From: an uncultured Flavobacteriaceae bacterium
GTDB taxonomy: Bacteria > Bacteroidota > Bacteroidia > Flavobacteriales > Flavobacteriaceae
Direction: 5' to 3'
Length of the DNA: 64,000 nt
Assembly (NCBI GenBank): GCA_947495135.1
Contig: CANLXN010000012.1
Span: forward strand, 87,357 to 151,356
Shown: positions 1-9,191 of the stretch, piece by piece
Position numbering within the stretch: the stretch's first letter is position 1
Layout of the letters: every line of letters starts with the position of its first letter
Made by a program: the position numbers and the translations under genes
The notes under the pieces: generated by a model
What the model was told of the DNA's origin: nothing
What the model saw: only the letters and a program-made list of their open reading frames with translations
Databases searched by the model: none

Positions 1-96
1 ATTGAAGAAAATTTGGGATGGAAGGCCAAAGAGGATTTCGAAAGTGGTATTTTGAAAACAATTGAATGGTATTTAGAACATACAGACCGACTTTAA
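1..96 (+). CDS. rmlB: dTDP-glucose 4,6-dehydratase, C-terminal end (partial)
   Basis: The first 31 codons of the window form an open frame that ends with TAA at 94-96. The encoded tail contains LGWKAKEDFESGI and TIEWYLEH, the usual C-terminal pattern of RmlB-type extended SDR dehydratases, which convert dTDP-glucose to dTDP-4-keto-6-deoxyglucose. The identity is strengthened by rmlA starting 9 bases downstream, followed by rmlC and rmlD. The catalytic part lies outside the window, so a related NDP-sugar dehydratase cannot be excluded from the tail alone. Confidence 0.8.
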   Translation: MEENLGWKAKEDFESGILKTIEWYLEHTDRL

Positions 97-105
97 GCTA
101 ACGAT

Positions 106-963
106 ATGAAGGGAATTATTTTAGCCGGTGGATCCGGAACAAGACTACACCCTCTTACCCTTGCGGTGAGCAAACAATTAATGCCGGTGTACGACAAACC
201 AATGATCTATTACCCTCTTTCCACTTTGATGCATGCGGGGATTAGAGAGATACTCATCATTTCTACCCCTCAAGACTTGCCCCTTTTCAAAAAGCTTCTG
301 GGGAATGGCGAAAAATTTGGCTGCAATTTTCAATATGCAGAACAAGAAGATCCCAACGGACTAGCAGAGGCCTTTATAATAGGGAAAGATTTCATAGGAG
401 ATGACAAAGTAGCACTAATTTTAGGAGATAATATCTTTTACGGAAGTGGATTAAAAGAACTTCTTCAAAGTAATAATGATCCGGATGGAGGAATTATTTA
501 TGCCTACCATGTTCTAGACCCGGAGAGATACGGTGTTGTAGAATTTGATAAGCAAGGGAAAGCACTTTCAATAGAAGAAAAACCAGATAATCCGAAATCT
601 AATTACGCAGTTCCTGGAATATATTTTTACGATAATAGTGTCGTAGAAGTGGCGGCTAACATAGCTCCAAGCGCTCGCGGGGAACTCGAGATAACAGATG
701 TAAACAATGTTTATCTTCAGCAAGGAAAATTACGAGTGAGTATTTTAGATAAAGGAACGGCTTGGTTAGATACGGGAACATTTAGTTCTTTGATGCAGGC
801 AGCGCAGTTTGTCGAGGTAATCGAAGAGCGACAAGGATTAAAAATTGGCGCTATTGAAGAAGCTGCATATGAAATGGGCTATATTTCGAAGGATGAATTA
901 ATAAAATTAGCAGAGCCACTTCTTAAAAGTGGATACGGTAAGCACTTAATGCAGTTGAAGTAA
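106..963 (+). CDS. rmlA: glucose-1-phosphate thymidylyltransferase
   Basis: This cytoplasmic enzyme joins dTTP and glucose-1-phosphate to give dTDP-glucose, the first step of dTDP-L-rhamnose synthesis. The 285-residue product has the normal family length. The nucleotide-binding loop [13 protein letters not shown] lies at residues 6-18, followed by [17 protein letters not shown], the RmlA signature. The metal-binding region is seen as LGDNIFYG near residue 108, and [15 protein letters not shown] and WLDTG follow as expected. Its stop overlaps the rmlC start by one base (ATG inside TAATG), so the rml genes are probably translationally coupled. Confidence 0.95.
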   Translation: MKGIILAGGSGTRLHPLTLAVSKQLMPVYDKPMIYYPLSTLMHAGIREILIISTPQDLPLFKKLLGNGEKFGCNFQYAEQEDPNGLAEAFIIGKDFIGDDKVALILGDNIFYGSGLKELLQSNNDPDGGIIYAYHVLDPERYGVVEFDKQGKALSIEEKPDNPKSNYAVPGIYFYDNSVVEVAANIAPSARGELEITDVNNVYLQQGKLRVSILDKGTAWLDTGTFSSLMQAAQFVEVIEERQGLKIGAIEEAAYEMGYISKDELIKLAEPLLKSGYGKHLMQLK

Positions 964-1511
964 TGTTAGAAATCAAACCTACTCCCCTCAAAGATTGTTT
1001 TATACTGAAACCAAGTGTTTTTAAAGATGAACGCGGTGTTTTTTCTGAAACGTTCAATAAAAAAGTATTCCGAGAAGCATCTGGTGTTGATGTAGACTTC
1101 GTTCAGGATAACCAGTCTAAGTCTTCGTATGGTGTTTTGCGTGGACTACATTTTCAGTTAGGAGAAATGGCGCAAGCCAAACTGGTACGGGTGATTTCTG
1201 GACGAGTATTGGATATAGTAGTGGATCTTAGAAAGAATTCGGAAACTTTTGGACAAAATTTTTCCATAGAATTGGATGATCAAAATCATCTACAGCTGTT
1301 TGTTCCTAGGGGTTTTGCCCATGGCTTCGTTACGTTGTCTGAAAAATCTACCTTCTCTTATAAATGCGATAACTATTACCACAAACAAAGTGAGGGAGGA
1401 ATTATCTATAACGACCCCACTTTAAGCTTAGACTGGCGCATACCGCATGATAAGTTGATAATCTCGGAGAAAGACCTAGAACTTCCTACTTTTGAAGATT
1501 TCATATTATGA
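963..1511 (+). CDS. rmlC: dTDP-4-dehydrorhamnose 3,5-epimerase
   Basis: RmlC epimerises C3 and C5 of dTDP-4-keto-6-deoxyglucose. The 182-residue cupin has the signatures QDNQSKSSYGVLRGLHFQ (residues about 48-65, with the catalytic His in GLHFQ), KLVRVISGRVLDIVVDLR and FVPRGFAHGFVTLSE. Length and motif order match the family. It overlaps rmlA by one base and rmlD by four, typical of a tightly packed rhamnose operon. Confidence 0.95.
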   Translation: MLEIKPTPLKDCFILKPSVFKDERGVFSETFNKKVFREASGVDVDFVQDNQSKSSYGVLRGLHFQLGEMAQAKLVRVISGRVLDIVVDLRKNSETFGQNFSIELDDQNHLQLFVPRGFAHGFVTLSEKSTFSYKCDNYYHKQSEGGIIYNDPTLSLDWRIPHDKLIISEKDLELPTFEDFIL

Positions 1512-2359
1512 TAAAAGTACTGGTAACTGGCGCAAAAGGGCAATTGGCTTCTTGCATTAAGGATGCAGCGGCTCAATTCTTAGAATTAGAGATCACTTTT
1601 GTTCAAAAGGAATTATTAAATTTACAAAGCAAAACGTCTGTTCAGAATTTTTTTAATACCTATACGTTTGATTATTGCATTAATACTGCCGCCTATACCA
1701 ATGTTGAAAAGGCAGAATCTGACAGTGAGAATGCATTTCTAACCAATGCAGAAGGGGTTAAATATCTAGCAGAAGCATGTTCAGAAGCCAATACGGTGCT
1801 TGTCCATATTTCTACAGACTATGTGTTTGATGGTAAAAAGACGACCCCATATAATGAAAAGGATGTTCCTAATCCAATAAATATTTATGGCGCTTCTAAA
1901 CTGTTAGGGGAGCAATATATTCGAGAGCTTTGTAGTAAGTATTTCATCTTTAGGACTTCTTGGTTGTACTCGCAGTACGGGCATAACTTTCTTAACTCTA
2001 TGCTGAAGTTCGCTAAAGAGAAAAAAGACTTGACAATTACCACCGAGCAAACGGGAACTCCAACCAACGCAAATGATCTCGCCATTACTATCTTAAAAAT
2101 TGTTACCTCTAGAAGTGAAAATTATGGTTTATATCATTTCAGTAATAAAGGAAAAGCAACTTGGTTCGATTTTGCAGAAGCAATTTTCGAATTTACAGAA
2201 GAAATAGAAACTGTAAATCTTGTAAAAACCGACTATTACCGTACTTTTGCAGCTAGACCCGTTTATAGCGAGTTAAGTTTGGAGAAGTTCAGGAAAACGT
2301 TCCCTGTTAAAATTATCAATTGGGAGCGGAGTTTACAAAGGTTAATTGATCAACTTTGA
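1508..2359 (+). CDS. rmlD: dTDP-4-dehydrorhamnose reductase
   Basis: RmlD uses NAD(P)H to make dTDP-L-rhamnose. The 283-residue SDR has a Rossmann loop VTGAKGQLAS at residues 6-15, where the more usual GQLG is GQLA, then NTAAYTNVEKAE, STDYVFDG and the catalytic Tyr-x3-Lys in NIYGASKLLGE. RTSWLYSQYGHNFL is the usual substrate-side segment. The start overlaps rmlC by four bases. It ends the rhamnose block; a 134-base spacer follows before the chain-length gene. Confidence 0.93.
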   Translation: MIKVLVTGAKGQLASCIKDAAAQFLELEITFVQKELLNLQSKTSVQNFFNTYTFDYCINTAAYTNVEKAESDSENAFLTNAEGVKYLAEACSEANTVLVHISTDYVFDGKKTTPYNEKDVPNPINIYGASKLLGEQYIRELCSKYFIFRTSWLYSQYGHNFLNSMLKFAKEKKDLTITTEQTGTPTNANDLAITILKIVTSRSENYGLYHFSNKGKATWFDFAEAIFEFTEEIETVNLVKTDYYRTFAARPVYSELSLEKFRKTFPVKIINWERSLQRLIDQL

Positions 2360-2493
2360 TTAGGTTAGAACTGTTTTTACTCTGATCACTCAAATTGGAC
2401 ATTAAAAAGAAGTAATTTATCAGCAACCCTTTTACATAATTCACATCTAGTAATAGATCTTCACTAAAAATGAATTTTTGAATCCCTTTTATC

Positions 2494-3471
2494 ATGACAG
2501 AAAATAATACAGATGAAATAGATTTGGCTTTTGTCGGAAAGCAAATAAAGAAATTGTATCACAGTTTTTTGGTTTGGTGTTACCGAGGAGTTCAATTTGT
2601 AATAAAACATTGGATTGCACTTGCAGCAATTTGTTTAACAGGTATTGTTGTAGGCCATTTTTGGCAAAACTCTGTTGAACCAAATAATAGTTCGACACTT
2701 ATTATTCAAACAAATTTTAAGAGCACTAACTACGTATACGAGTCTCTTAGTTTGCTTAGAGATAAGAGTATTCAGGGAGATTCGGCATTTTTGGTAAAAA
2801 ACAATTTCAAATATGAAGACCGAGAAATTTTAGGAATTGCTATTGAACCTGTGGTAAACATCCTTGAAATACTTGAAAATCCAAGATCGTATAATCGAAA
2901 CCTTAATGAATTTTTAGCACAGACGGATTTTGTGGATGATTTACTTCTTTCAGAAGTGTTTTTCAATGAATATAAATATCATAGATTGGTGATATATACA
3001 ACTCCTTATGGAAATGAAAGTACCCTGAAAAAAGTGATTGAATACCTAAATAATAACAAGTTATATAACGACACAAAGGTGATTGCCATAAAGGATACAA
3101 AGGCCAAAATTGCAGCAAATAAAAAAACTATTGATCTAATAGATGGAATTTTAGAAAATAGCGCTAAGGCAATTAAGGGATCAGAGCCAGAGAGTGGCCA
3201 GATCACTTTTAACGCCCAAAACTATACTAATTTGGCAGATTTAGTTGATGGAAAAACAGATCTACTAGAAGAGAATGAAGATTTGAACAGGGAACTGTTG
3301 AAATATAACAATGTAGTTCAACTTGTAAATACGCCAAGTACTGTTCCAATCACTAGTCTTAAGCATAAAAAGAGATTATTACTACCAATTGTTTTAATTT
3401 TCCTCTATTGCTTCTTCTTTTTCATAAAAGAAATGTTTACAAAAGCAAGGAGATTGGCTGTAGAATCCTAA
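2494..3471 (+). CDS. Wzz-like polysaccharide chain-length determinant protein
   Basis: The 325-residue product has one membrane helix near the N-terminus (about residues 37-58, HWIALAAICLTGIVVG) and one near the C-terminus (about 299-315, LLLPIVLIFLYCFFFFI), with about 240 periplasmic residues between. This is the hairpin topology of Wzz/PCP1 co-polymerases that set the modal length of O-antigen or capsule. A P-rich TPSTVP segment sits before the last helix, as is usual. There is no C-terminal tyrosine-kinase domain. It is followed five bases later by the sulfotransferase gene. Sequence similarity to named Wzz proteins is weak by eye, so the call rests on topology and context. Confidence 0.65.
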   Translation: MTENNTDEIDLAFVGKQIKKLYHSFLVWCYRGVQFVIKHWIALAAICLTGIVVGHFWQNSVEPNNSSTLIIQTNFKSTNYVYESLSLLRDKSIQGDSAFLVKNNFKYEDREILGIAIEPVVNILEILENPRSYNRNLNEFLAQTDFVDDLLLSEVFFNEYKYHRLVIYTTPYGNESTLKKVIEYLNNNKLYNDTKVIAIKDTKAKIAANKKTIDLIDGILENSAKAIKGSEPESGQITFNAQNYTNLADLVDGKTDLLEENEDLNRELLKYNNVVQLVNTPSTVPITSLKHKKRLLLPIVLIFLYCFFFFIKEMFTKARRLAVES

Positions 3472-3475
3472 ATGT

Positions 3476-4390
3476 ATGAAGCTTCCTAATTTTATTCTTG
3501 CCGGTTTCCCAAAATGTGGCTCGACCTCATTGCATTATTATCTGAAGGAACATCCTGAAATATTTATGCCCGATCAAAAGGAGCTCCATTATTTTACATA
3601 TGATATTATATCGAAACAAAATAAAGGAAAGGGTGATCTCGAGATAAAGAAATTCCACGTTGGTGATTTTTCTTCCTATCAAAAGCATTACGAAGATGTG
3701 GAGAATCAAAAAATGATAGGAGATGCTTCTCCTTCTTATGCAAATTACCCTGAAGTGTTTCCTAAAATTAAAGAAACTTTAGGTAATGATACCAAGGTGA
3801 TAGTTTTACTCAGAGACCCCGTAAAGAGAGCTTATTCTAATTATCTACATCTAAGAAGAGAGGATAGAGAAACTCAGCCTTTCTATGAAGCCCTGCAACT
3901 AGAATCTGAACGAAGACAAATGGGCTATGGAGATTTTTGGTATTACCGTTTTAACTCAAGCTATTACGATAAAGTAAAATTATTAAAAGAAAGTTTCGAT
4001 GAAGTGCTAATTATTACTTTCGAAGAGTTTATTAAAAACCCCAATAAAGGTATTGATGATCTTTACTCATTTTTGTCTGTTAGCAGGGATTTTCGTCCAG
4101 AGTCGCTCAACACTCAATTTAACCCAGGAGGTGTTTATAAAAAAAACATAGTGACTAACTTTATTTTTAGACAGAGCAAATTAAAGAGCAATATTAAAAA
4201 ATGGATTCCTATAGGAACACCTATTAAGAAGGCAAAAATTAAACTAATTAAGAAGTACAAGGAACCTACTCCACCTATAGACCCTAAGGCTGAGGAATAT
4301 TTGATAAATGTCTTGAAAAACGATGTTGAAAAATTGTCTAGAGATTTTGGTGTAGATATATCCTATTGGAATGATAAATTCATAGACTAA
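3476..4390 (+). CDS. PAPS-dependent sulfotransferase
   Basis: Sulfotransferases move sulfuryl groups from PAPS to sugar hydroxyls or amines. The 304-residue protein has the 5'-phosphosulfate loop FPKCGSTSL at residues 11-19 (Lys13 and Ser16-Ser18 region), KELHYF at 35-40, and the 3'-phosphate motif RDPVKRAYSNYL with Arg113 and Ser121. The pattern resembles the heparan-type (NDST/HS3ST) Sulfotransfer family. Lying between the length regulator and the polymerase, it likely sulfates the repeat unit or an attached lipid-linked glycan, which is inference. No signal peptide is seen, so it is probably cytoplasmic. Confidence 0.88.
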   Translation: MKLPNFILAGFPKCGSTSLHYYLKEHPEIFMPDQKELHYFTYDIISKQNKGKGDLEIKKFHVGDFSSYQKHYEDVENQKMIGDASPSYANYPEVFPKIKETLGNDTKVIVLLRDPVKRAYSNYLHLRREDRETQPFYEALQLESERRQMGYGDFWYYRFNSSYYDKVKLLKESFDEVLIITFEEFIKNPNKGIDDLYSFLSVSRDFRPESLNTQFNPGGVYKKNIVTNFIFRQSKLKSNIKKWIPIGTPIKKAKIKLIKKYKEPTPPIDPKAEEYLINVLKNDVEKLSRDFGVDISYWNDKFID

Positions 4391-4400
4391 AATTGAAATA

Positions 4401-5828
4401 TTGAATAATTCGGAGCTTGTTGTGAATACACCCAAACTGGAGAAACTTGGCATTTTTCTAGTTCTACTCTCTATATTTTTTATACCGTTTAGTTCCTACC
4501 AACCTATATCTTTTCTAGGCGAATTTTCGAGAGAAGCTCCTGTTATCTTTTTAATTCCCGCTATTCTTATTCTGGTATATACCTCCATACTAAGCAAGAA
4601 AATCTATATTCCATATAAAAACCCCTTGTTCCAGCTGTTGTTGGTAATTTTAGTGTTCTTTCTTTTAACAACCCTATTAAATTACCCTTCAATTAAAGAC
4701 TATTACTTCAAAGGAACCACTGGTTCGATGCGTTTTATACGTCAATTTGCGGCATTAGTGGCTTCTTCCTTCTTTTTTATGCTTACCTATTATAATGTTT
4801 TCAGGAAGTATAGCGCAGAGAAGTTGTTTCGACTTATTCGACGCGTTTTTTTATATAGTTTTATTGTGGTCTGGGCGTATGCATTTTTGGAGATTTTGAT
4901 TGTGAAATTGAATTTGCTTTTCTTAAGGAGTGCGGTTTCGTTATTCGATTATTTTCCTTTTACTCAAGCAAAAATGGATTATCGTCTAAAGAGAATATCT
5001 TCCGTTACTTTTGAAACTCCAGCATTGGCAACCTATTTATTTACGGTCGCTGGATGGATGTTCAGTTATGTATTTACTGAGAAGGGCTTAAAGAGATTTA
5101 TACCAGGTCTTGCTGTGGTTGTTTTGGCATTGTTTTCTGGTTCTCGAGCTGGGTTATTCATAATTGTGTGCCAGACCTTGGTATTTGGTATTTTCCTGGT
5201 AAGAAAGGTAAAATACCATAAGTTGGTATTTTACATTTCGATTGTAAGTATAGTATTGGCGGTGACTGCAGATGCTGCCTCAGGAAGAAAGATTTCCACC
5301 TATTTAATTGAAAAGGCGACTTCTTTCGATTTAACAGATAGTGAACACGCTATTTCTAATCGCTCTCGTTTTGGAATACAGAGCGCTAATTTTGAAGTGT
5401 TTAAAGAGCATCCTATTTTGGGAGTGGGTTACGGTCAACAGAGCTTTGAAGCAAAGAAGAAGTACCCCAATTGGGCTAAGGTTGGAAATTGGGAGTTTAG
5501 ATTAAAATATCTCAATAAAGACAATCCATCTTTCCCTCCGGGATATAATATTTATACTCGATTACTAGCTGAAACGGGTATCATTGGAACCCTTTTGTTT
5601 TTGTTATTTCTTGTATTCATCTTCATTATTGCGTTTAGGTTTGTCTTAAAGAATGACGATCGATATCTCATATCAATAGTTATTATTATTGCAATGACGG
5701 GGATTTTACTGAATTGGCTAAAAGTAGATAGTATGCGAAATTTTGGGTTTTGGATTCATTTAGCTCTATTATTGAGTATGATGAGAAACTCTAAGGTTGT
5801 TATCAATTATAAGAAAGATGAAGGTTGA
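4401..5828 (+). CDS. O-antigen ligase/polymerase-like membrane protein (Wzy/WaaL family)
   Basis: The 475-residue protein is very hydrophobic, with about ten to twelve predicted membrane segments and a large periplasmic loop before the last helices. GSRAGLFIIV near residue 250 and the loop motifs HPILGVGYGQQSF and PPGYNIYTRLLAETGIIG are typical of Wzy_C/O-antigen ligase proteins. The start is TTG at 4401 because no ATG occurs before the first helices. It may polymerise repeat units or ligate glycan; a second family member is at 7962. Its end overlaps the flippase gene. Confidence 0.8.
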   Translation: MNNSELVVNTPKLEKLGIFLVLLSIFFIPFSSYQPISFLGEFSREAPVIFLIPAILILVYTSILSKKIYIPYKNPLFQLLLVILVFFLLTTLLNYPSIKDYYFKGTTGSMRFIRQFAALVASSFFFMLTYYNVFRKYSAEKLFRLIRRVFLYSFIVVWAYAFLEILIVKLNLLFLRSAVSLFDYFPFTQAKMDYRLKRISSVTFETPALATYLFTVAGWMFSYVFTEKGLKRFIPGLAVVVLALFSGSRAGLFIIVCQTLVFGIFLVRKVKYHKLVFYISIVSIVLAVTADAASGRKISTYLIEKATSFDLTDSEHAISNRSRFGIQSANFEVFKEHPILGVGYGQQSFEAKKKYPNWAKVGNWEFRLKYLNKDNPSFPPGYNIYTRLLAETGIIGTLLFLLFLVFIFIIAFRFVLKNDDRYLISIVIIIAMTGILLNWLKVDSMRNFGFWIHLALLLSMMRNSKVVINYKKDEG

Positions 5829-7119
5829 TTATTTGCGAAATGGAGTTATTGGGTTGTTTTCAAACAAAGGGTTTAAGGTCCTTTTATTGAGAGTTTTCGG
5901 TGTAGGTTTTTTTTTCGCCCTCTCACTTTTTATAACCAATAATTTTGAAGCCAATTTGGTCGGTAAGTACGATTTCGTGCGATCATTTTTATTGATTATT
6001 GGTGGGTTAACTATGTTGGGGACCAATCAAGGAATTATATATTATTCAGGTGTTTTAAAAGCATCGAATTCTTTGGGTTCTCTTAAAAACACCTACACGA
6101 AGATGGTCGTCATTATAGCGTGTGTTGCTCTTTTTTGTTTTGCTCTTTCTTTTTTTTTAAATGAAAATTGGGTAAATAAATTTTTCGACAAACCAGAAGC
6201 TGCTAGTTTAATCTCTAAATTAGTTTTGACTTTGTTTTTTTTCGCCCTTACTATGCTTAACATAGATACCATGAGAGGACTTAATAGAACATTGTTATCT
6301 GAATTGTTTAGAAATATCTTTAGATATTCACCTTTTCTTCTATTTACTGTTGTGCTATACATTACCGCGCAACCAGAACTGCTCATTGAAGCTTATCTTT
6401 TCGGTTTTGTGGTATTGTCTATGATTTCGACTATAGTCGTCTTTGTAATGTTTAATAGATATACCGTGTCCGAGGGAATAAAGAAGTATAATTATGTAAG
6501 CATCTTGAAGCGATCGTATCCAATGGCCTTGAGCGCAGTAGCTTATTTCCTTATGCAGAGCGTCGACATTATTTTGCTCAGTAAGTTTGAAAGCTTCGAA
6601 ACGGTGGCTTACTATTCGATTGCTGTAAAATTAGTTACAGTTTGTTCCATGGCTTTATTTGCGGTGAGCGCAGTATTGGCCCCTAAAATTGCAGAAATTT
6701 ATGAACGAAAGCAATTCAAAAAACTTTCAAAGCTTATAAAGACTAATACTCGATTGATGGTTGGGTTAAGCATACCTCTTTTCCTAATATTAGGGTTTTT
6801 TCCAAGTTTTTTCTTAGGCTTATTCGGAAACGATTACGTTTTAGCTAAGACAGCACTCCTTTGGCTATTACTAGGCCATGTATTTAATGTTTTTTGCGGA
6901 CCTGTAGCTGTGTATATGAACATGACTGGCAGACAAAGCATATTACAACGCATACTTTTTGTGGGATTGTTAGTGAATTTTGGCCTCAATTGGATCTTGA
7001 TTCCTAAATATGGAATGGAGGGTGCGTCTTGGGCAACGGCAATTAGCACTATTGCATGGAATTTATTGGCGGTTTCCTACACTTACACTAAGGACAGGAC
7101 GAAAACATTTTTATCTTAG
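5818..7119 (+). CDS. polysaccharide repeat-unit flippase (Wzx-like, MOP family)
   Basis: This 433-residue protein has about twelve to fourteen membrane segments and the internal repeats of the MOP/polysaccharide-transport family. Recognisable stretches are GTNQGIIYYSG, the segment YPMALSAVAYFLMQSVDIILL and, near the C-terminus, LVNFGLNWILIPKYGMEGAS. It probably flips undecaprenyl-linked oligosaccharide to the periplasmic face. I chose the ATG at 5818, which overlaps the polymerase stop by 11 bases; an in-frame TTG at 5797 would add seven residues. Partners are the initiating transferase (12631) and the Wzy-like proteins. Confidence 0.85.
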   Translation: MKVDYLRNGVIGLFSNKGFKVLLLRVFGVGFFFALSLFITNNFEANLVGKYDFVRSFLLIIGGLTMLGTNQGIIYYSGVLKASNSLGSLKNTYTKMVVIIACVALFCFALSFFLNENWVNKFFDKPEAASLISKLVLTLFFFALTMLNIDTMRGLNRTLLSELFRNIFRYSPFLLFTVVLYITAQPELLIEAYLFGFVVLSMISTIVVFVMFNRYTVSEGIKKYNYVSILKRSYPMALSAVAYFLMQSVDIILLSKFESFETVAYYSIAVKLVTVCSMALFAVSAVLAPKIAEIYERKQFKKLSKLIKTNTRLMVGLSIPLFLILGFFPSFFLGLFGNDYVLAKTALLWLLLGHVFNVFCGPVAVYMNMTGRQSILQRILFVGLLVNFGLNWILIPKYGMEGASWATAISTIAWNLLAVSYTYTKDRTKTFLS

Positions 7120-7132
7120 CAACATAGAAATA

Positions 7133-7930
7133 ATGAAAAAGAAACTTCTAATATTAATAGCCCATTATAATTACCCAGACGGTTTAGAAGCTTCATTACG
7201 ATCTATTGAAGAGGACTTTCAAGTTGATATTTTGGTGGTTGATGACGGAAGTAATGAGGCCCTAGATGAGGAGAGGTTTAGAAATATTTTCAAAAGTGGT
7301 GATATATACTTTGATCACTTGCCAACAAATCAAGGGGTAGGTGTTGCTGCGAATCGCGCGCTAGAGTTGGCACAAGGAATGAACTATGAACTTTTGGGCC
7401 GCATGGACTGCGGTGATCTTTGTTATAAGGGAAAGTATAAAAAACAACTCCAGTACCTTTCTGAGAATCTGGATGTAAAACTTTTAGGTACATGGGCACG
7501 AGTTGTGGATGAAAAAGGCAAATTTTTACATATGTTAAAATTTCCTACAGATTATGAAGAAATTAAAAAGAAAATGTATCTCAACAGTATGTTTTTAAAT
7601 CCGTCGGTTGTTTTTTATGCTGAAATTATTCATACCGTGGGTAATTATCCATACAAATATAGAAGAGCATCTCAAGATTATGCTTTCTTTTTTAACGTAA
7701 TCAAACACTTTAAGGCTGAAAACCTACCTGAAGTTTTAATGGATTATGTAGTAGAATCACATTCCATTTCAACTACAAAAAGAAAGCTTCAGGTAAAAAA
7801 CAGGTTATTAGTAATACAGGAGAACTTTTATTTAGGAGTATATCCTATTATTGGTTGGTTGCGGTCCGCTGTTCTTTATTTTTTTCCAAGAAGCGCAACC
7901 ACATTTTTAAAAAAGAAATTTCGCAAATAA
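7133..7930 (+). CDS. glycosyltransferase family 2
   Basis: The 265-residue protein has a GT-A fold signature: LLILIAHYNYPDGLEASLRS at the N-terminus, DILVVDDGSNE near residue 33 (nucleotide-sugar Asp), and GRMDCGD near residue 88 in place of the DxD metal motif. No membrane segments are evident. The frame is open upstream to 7010, but that part lies inside the flippase gene; the ATG at 7133, 13 bases after the flippase stop, gives the proper GT2 N-terminus. It should add one sugar to the lipid-linked repeat unit; donor and acceptor cannot be read from sequence. Confidence 0.88.
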   Translation: MKKKLLILIAHYNYPDGLEASLRSIEEDFQVDILVVDDGSNEALDEERFRNIFKSGDIYFDHLPTNQGVGVAANRALELAQGMNYELLGRMDCGDLCYKGKYKKQLQYLSENLDVKLLGTWARVVDEKGKFLHMLKFPTDYEEIKKKMYLNSMFLNPSVVFYAEIIHTVGNYPYKYRRASQDYAFFFNVIKHFKAENLPEVLMDYVVESHSISTTKRKLQVKNRLLVIQENFYLGVYPIIGWLRSAVLYFFPRSATTFLKKKFRK

Positions 7931-7961
7931 TGAAAACACTAATTAGGAACCAATATTAGTT

Positions 7962-9191
7962 ATGAGAGTTTTAATAAAGAGCCTGTATCCTTACTTGTTT
8001 TTATCTTTCTGCTTTGTAATCCCTCTGGACAAATACGCAACAGCAGTACCTAACATTATTTTGGTGGCATTATTAGTAAGTTTTCCTTTTGCTGTTACTA
8101 AACAAGATTTTGCGAAATTATTAAAGAAAGAAATAATAATTTTTGCGGGATTGGTTACCTTAATTGCCTTTAATACTTTTTTTTATCATGAGATGACTAG
8201 AGATGTTGTTGTCTTAAAAAAAATCGCTTCATCTCTTCTGCTTATCGTACTTTTCATCCCACTGGAAAAGACAGAAAATCTTAAAAAGACACTTATTGTT
8301 TCTGTATTAGTCTGCATTATTATTTGTCTATATAATCTCTATTGGTTCTATATGGAAGAAGGAGTCTTTAATTTTTCGAGTGGCTCTGTTATAAACGATA
8401 TTCTTATAATTGACCGACTTTATTTAGGGTTTTTATGCGTGATAAGCATTATTGCGTCTATTGGCCTAATCGGAGAAAAATATAACGATTACAATAAGTG
8501 GTATTTTGCAAATATTGTGCTATGTGTAGCTTTCGTTTTATTGATTTCATCCCGGATTGCTATTCTATTATTGATTGTGTTATTTTTTCTAAAGATGTTT
8601 TATACTGAAAACAGAAAAAAGTACCTCTTGTTTTTCATAGGCATAGTAGGAATTGTCTTGGTCTCTTTTATGCTAAATAAAAACCTCAATGAACGATTCT
8701 TTTTTACCCATAGCACACAAAAAGGTAAGATTTCTTACATTGAACTAGCGAGCAAATGGGAACCCAGAGTGGTGATATGGGAGTGCAATTATGCTATTTT
8801 TAAGGAAGATCCAGCGCTGTTAGTTGGAAATGGATTTTACAATGTTAAAGATAAACTAGCAAACTGTTACCAAGAAAAAATACAACAGAGTGAGCGAAGA
8901 AAATATTTTGTAGAACAGCGATTCAATCCGCATAATCTATTCGTTGATTTTATAATAAGTAGTGGGCTCCTTGCCGGCGCTCTTTTTATAATATTATTGG
9001 GTTTTATGTTTATTAGAAATAGGACGTCTTATTTTAAAATGGCAGCTGTCCTTTCCATCATAGCGTTTGCTTTTATTGAGAGCTTTTTTCATAGACAGAT
9101 AGGGGCGTATATTTTTGCAATCATCATTATTTTAATTATTTACCCTAAAACTAAGGAGGTTTCTAAAAAAAATGAAACTACTCAAGCATGA
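7962..9191 (+). CDS. O-antigen ligase family protein (second Wzy/WaaL-like protein)
   Basis: A 409-residue membrane protein with about ten hydrophobic segments. The loop WEPRVVIWECNYAIFKEDP, then LVGNGFYNVKD, and NPHNLFVDFIISSGLLAG are characteristic of the O-antigen ligase/polymerase family, with the conserved HNLF motif. Together with the protein at 4401 the locus carries two such proteins, so one could be the polymerase and the other a ligase, or each could serve a different glycan. The stop overlaps the next glycosyltransferase by four bases (ATGA). Confidence 0.82.
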   Translation: MRVLIKSLYPYLFLSFCFVIPLDKYATAVPNIILVALLVSFPFAVTKQDFAKLLKKEIIIFAGLVTLIAFNTFFYHEMTRDVVVLKKIASSLLLIVLFIPLEKTENLKKTLIVSVLVCIIICLYNLYWFYMEEGVFNFSSGSVINDILIIDRLYLGFLCVISIIASIGLIGEKYNDYNKWYFANIVLCVAFVLLISSRIAILLLIVLFFLKMFYTENRKKYLLFFIGIVGIVLVSFMLNKNLNERFFFTHSTQKGKISYIELASKWEPRVVIWECNYAIFKEDPALLVGNGFYNVKDKLANCYQEKIQQSERRKYFVEQRFNPHNLFVDFIISSGLLAGALFIILLGFMFIRNRTSYFKMAAVLSIIAFAFIESFFHRQIGAYIFAIIIILIIYPKTKEVSKKNETTQA

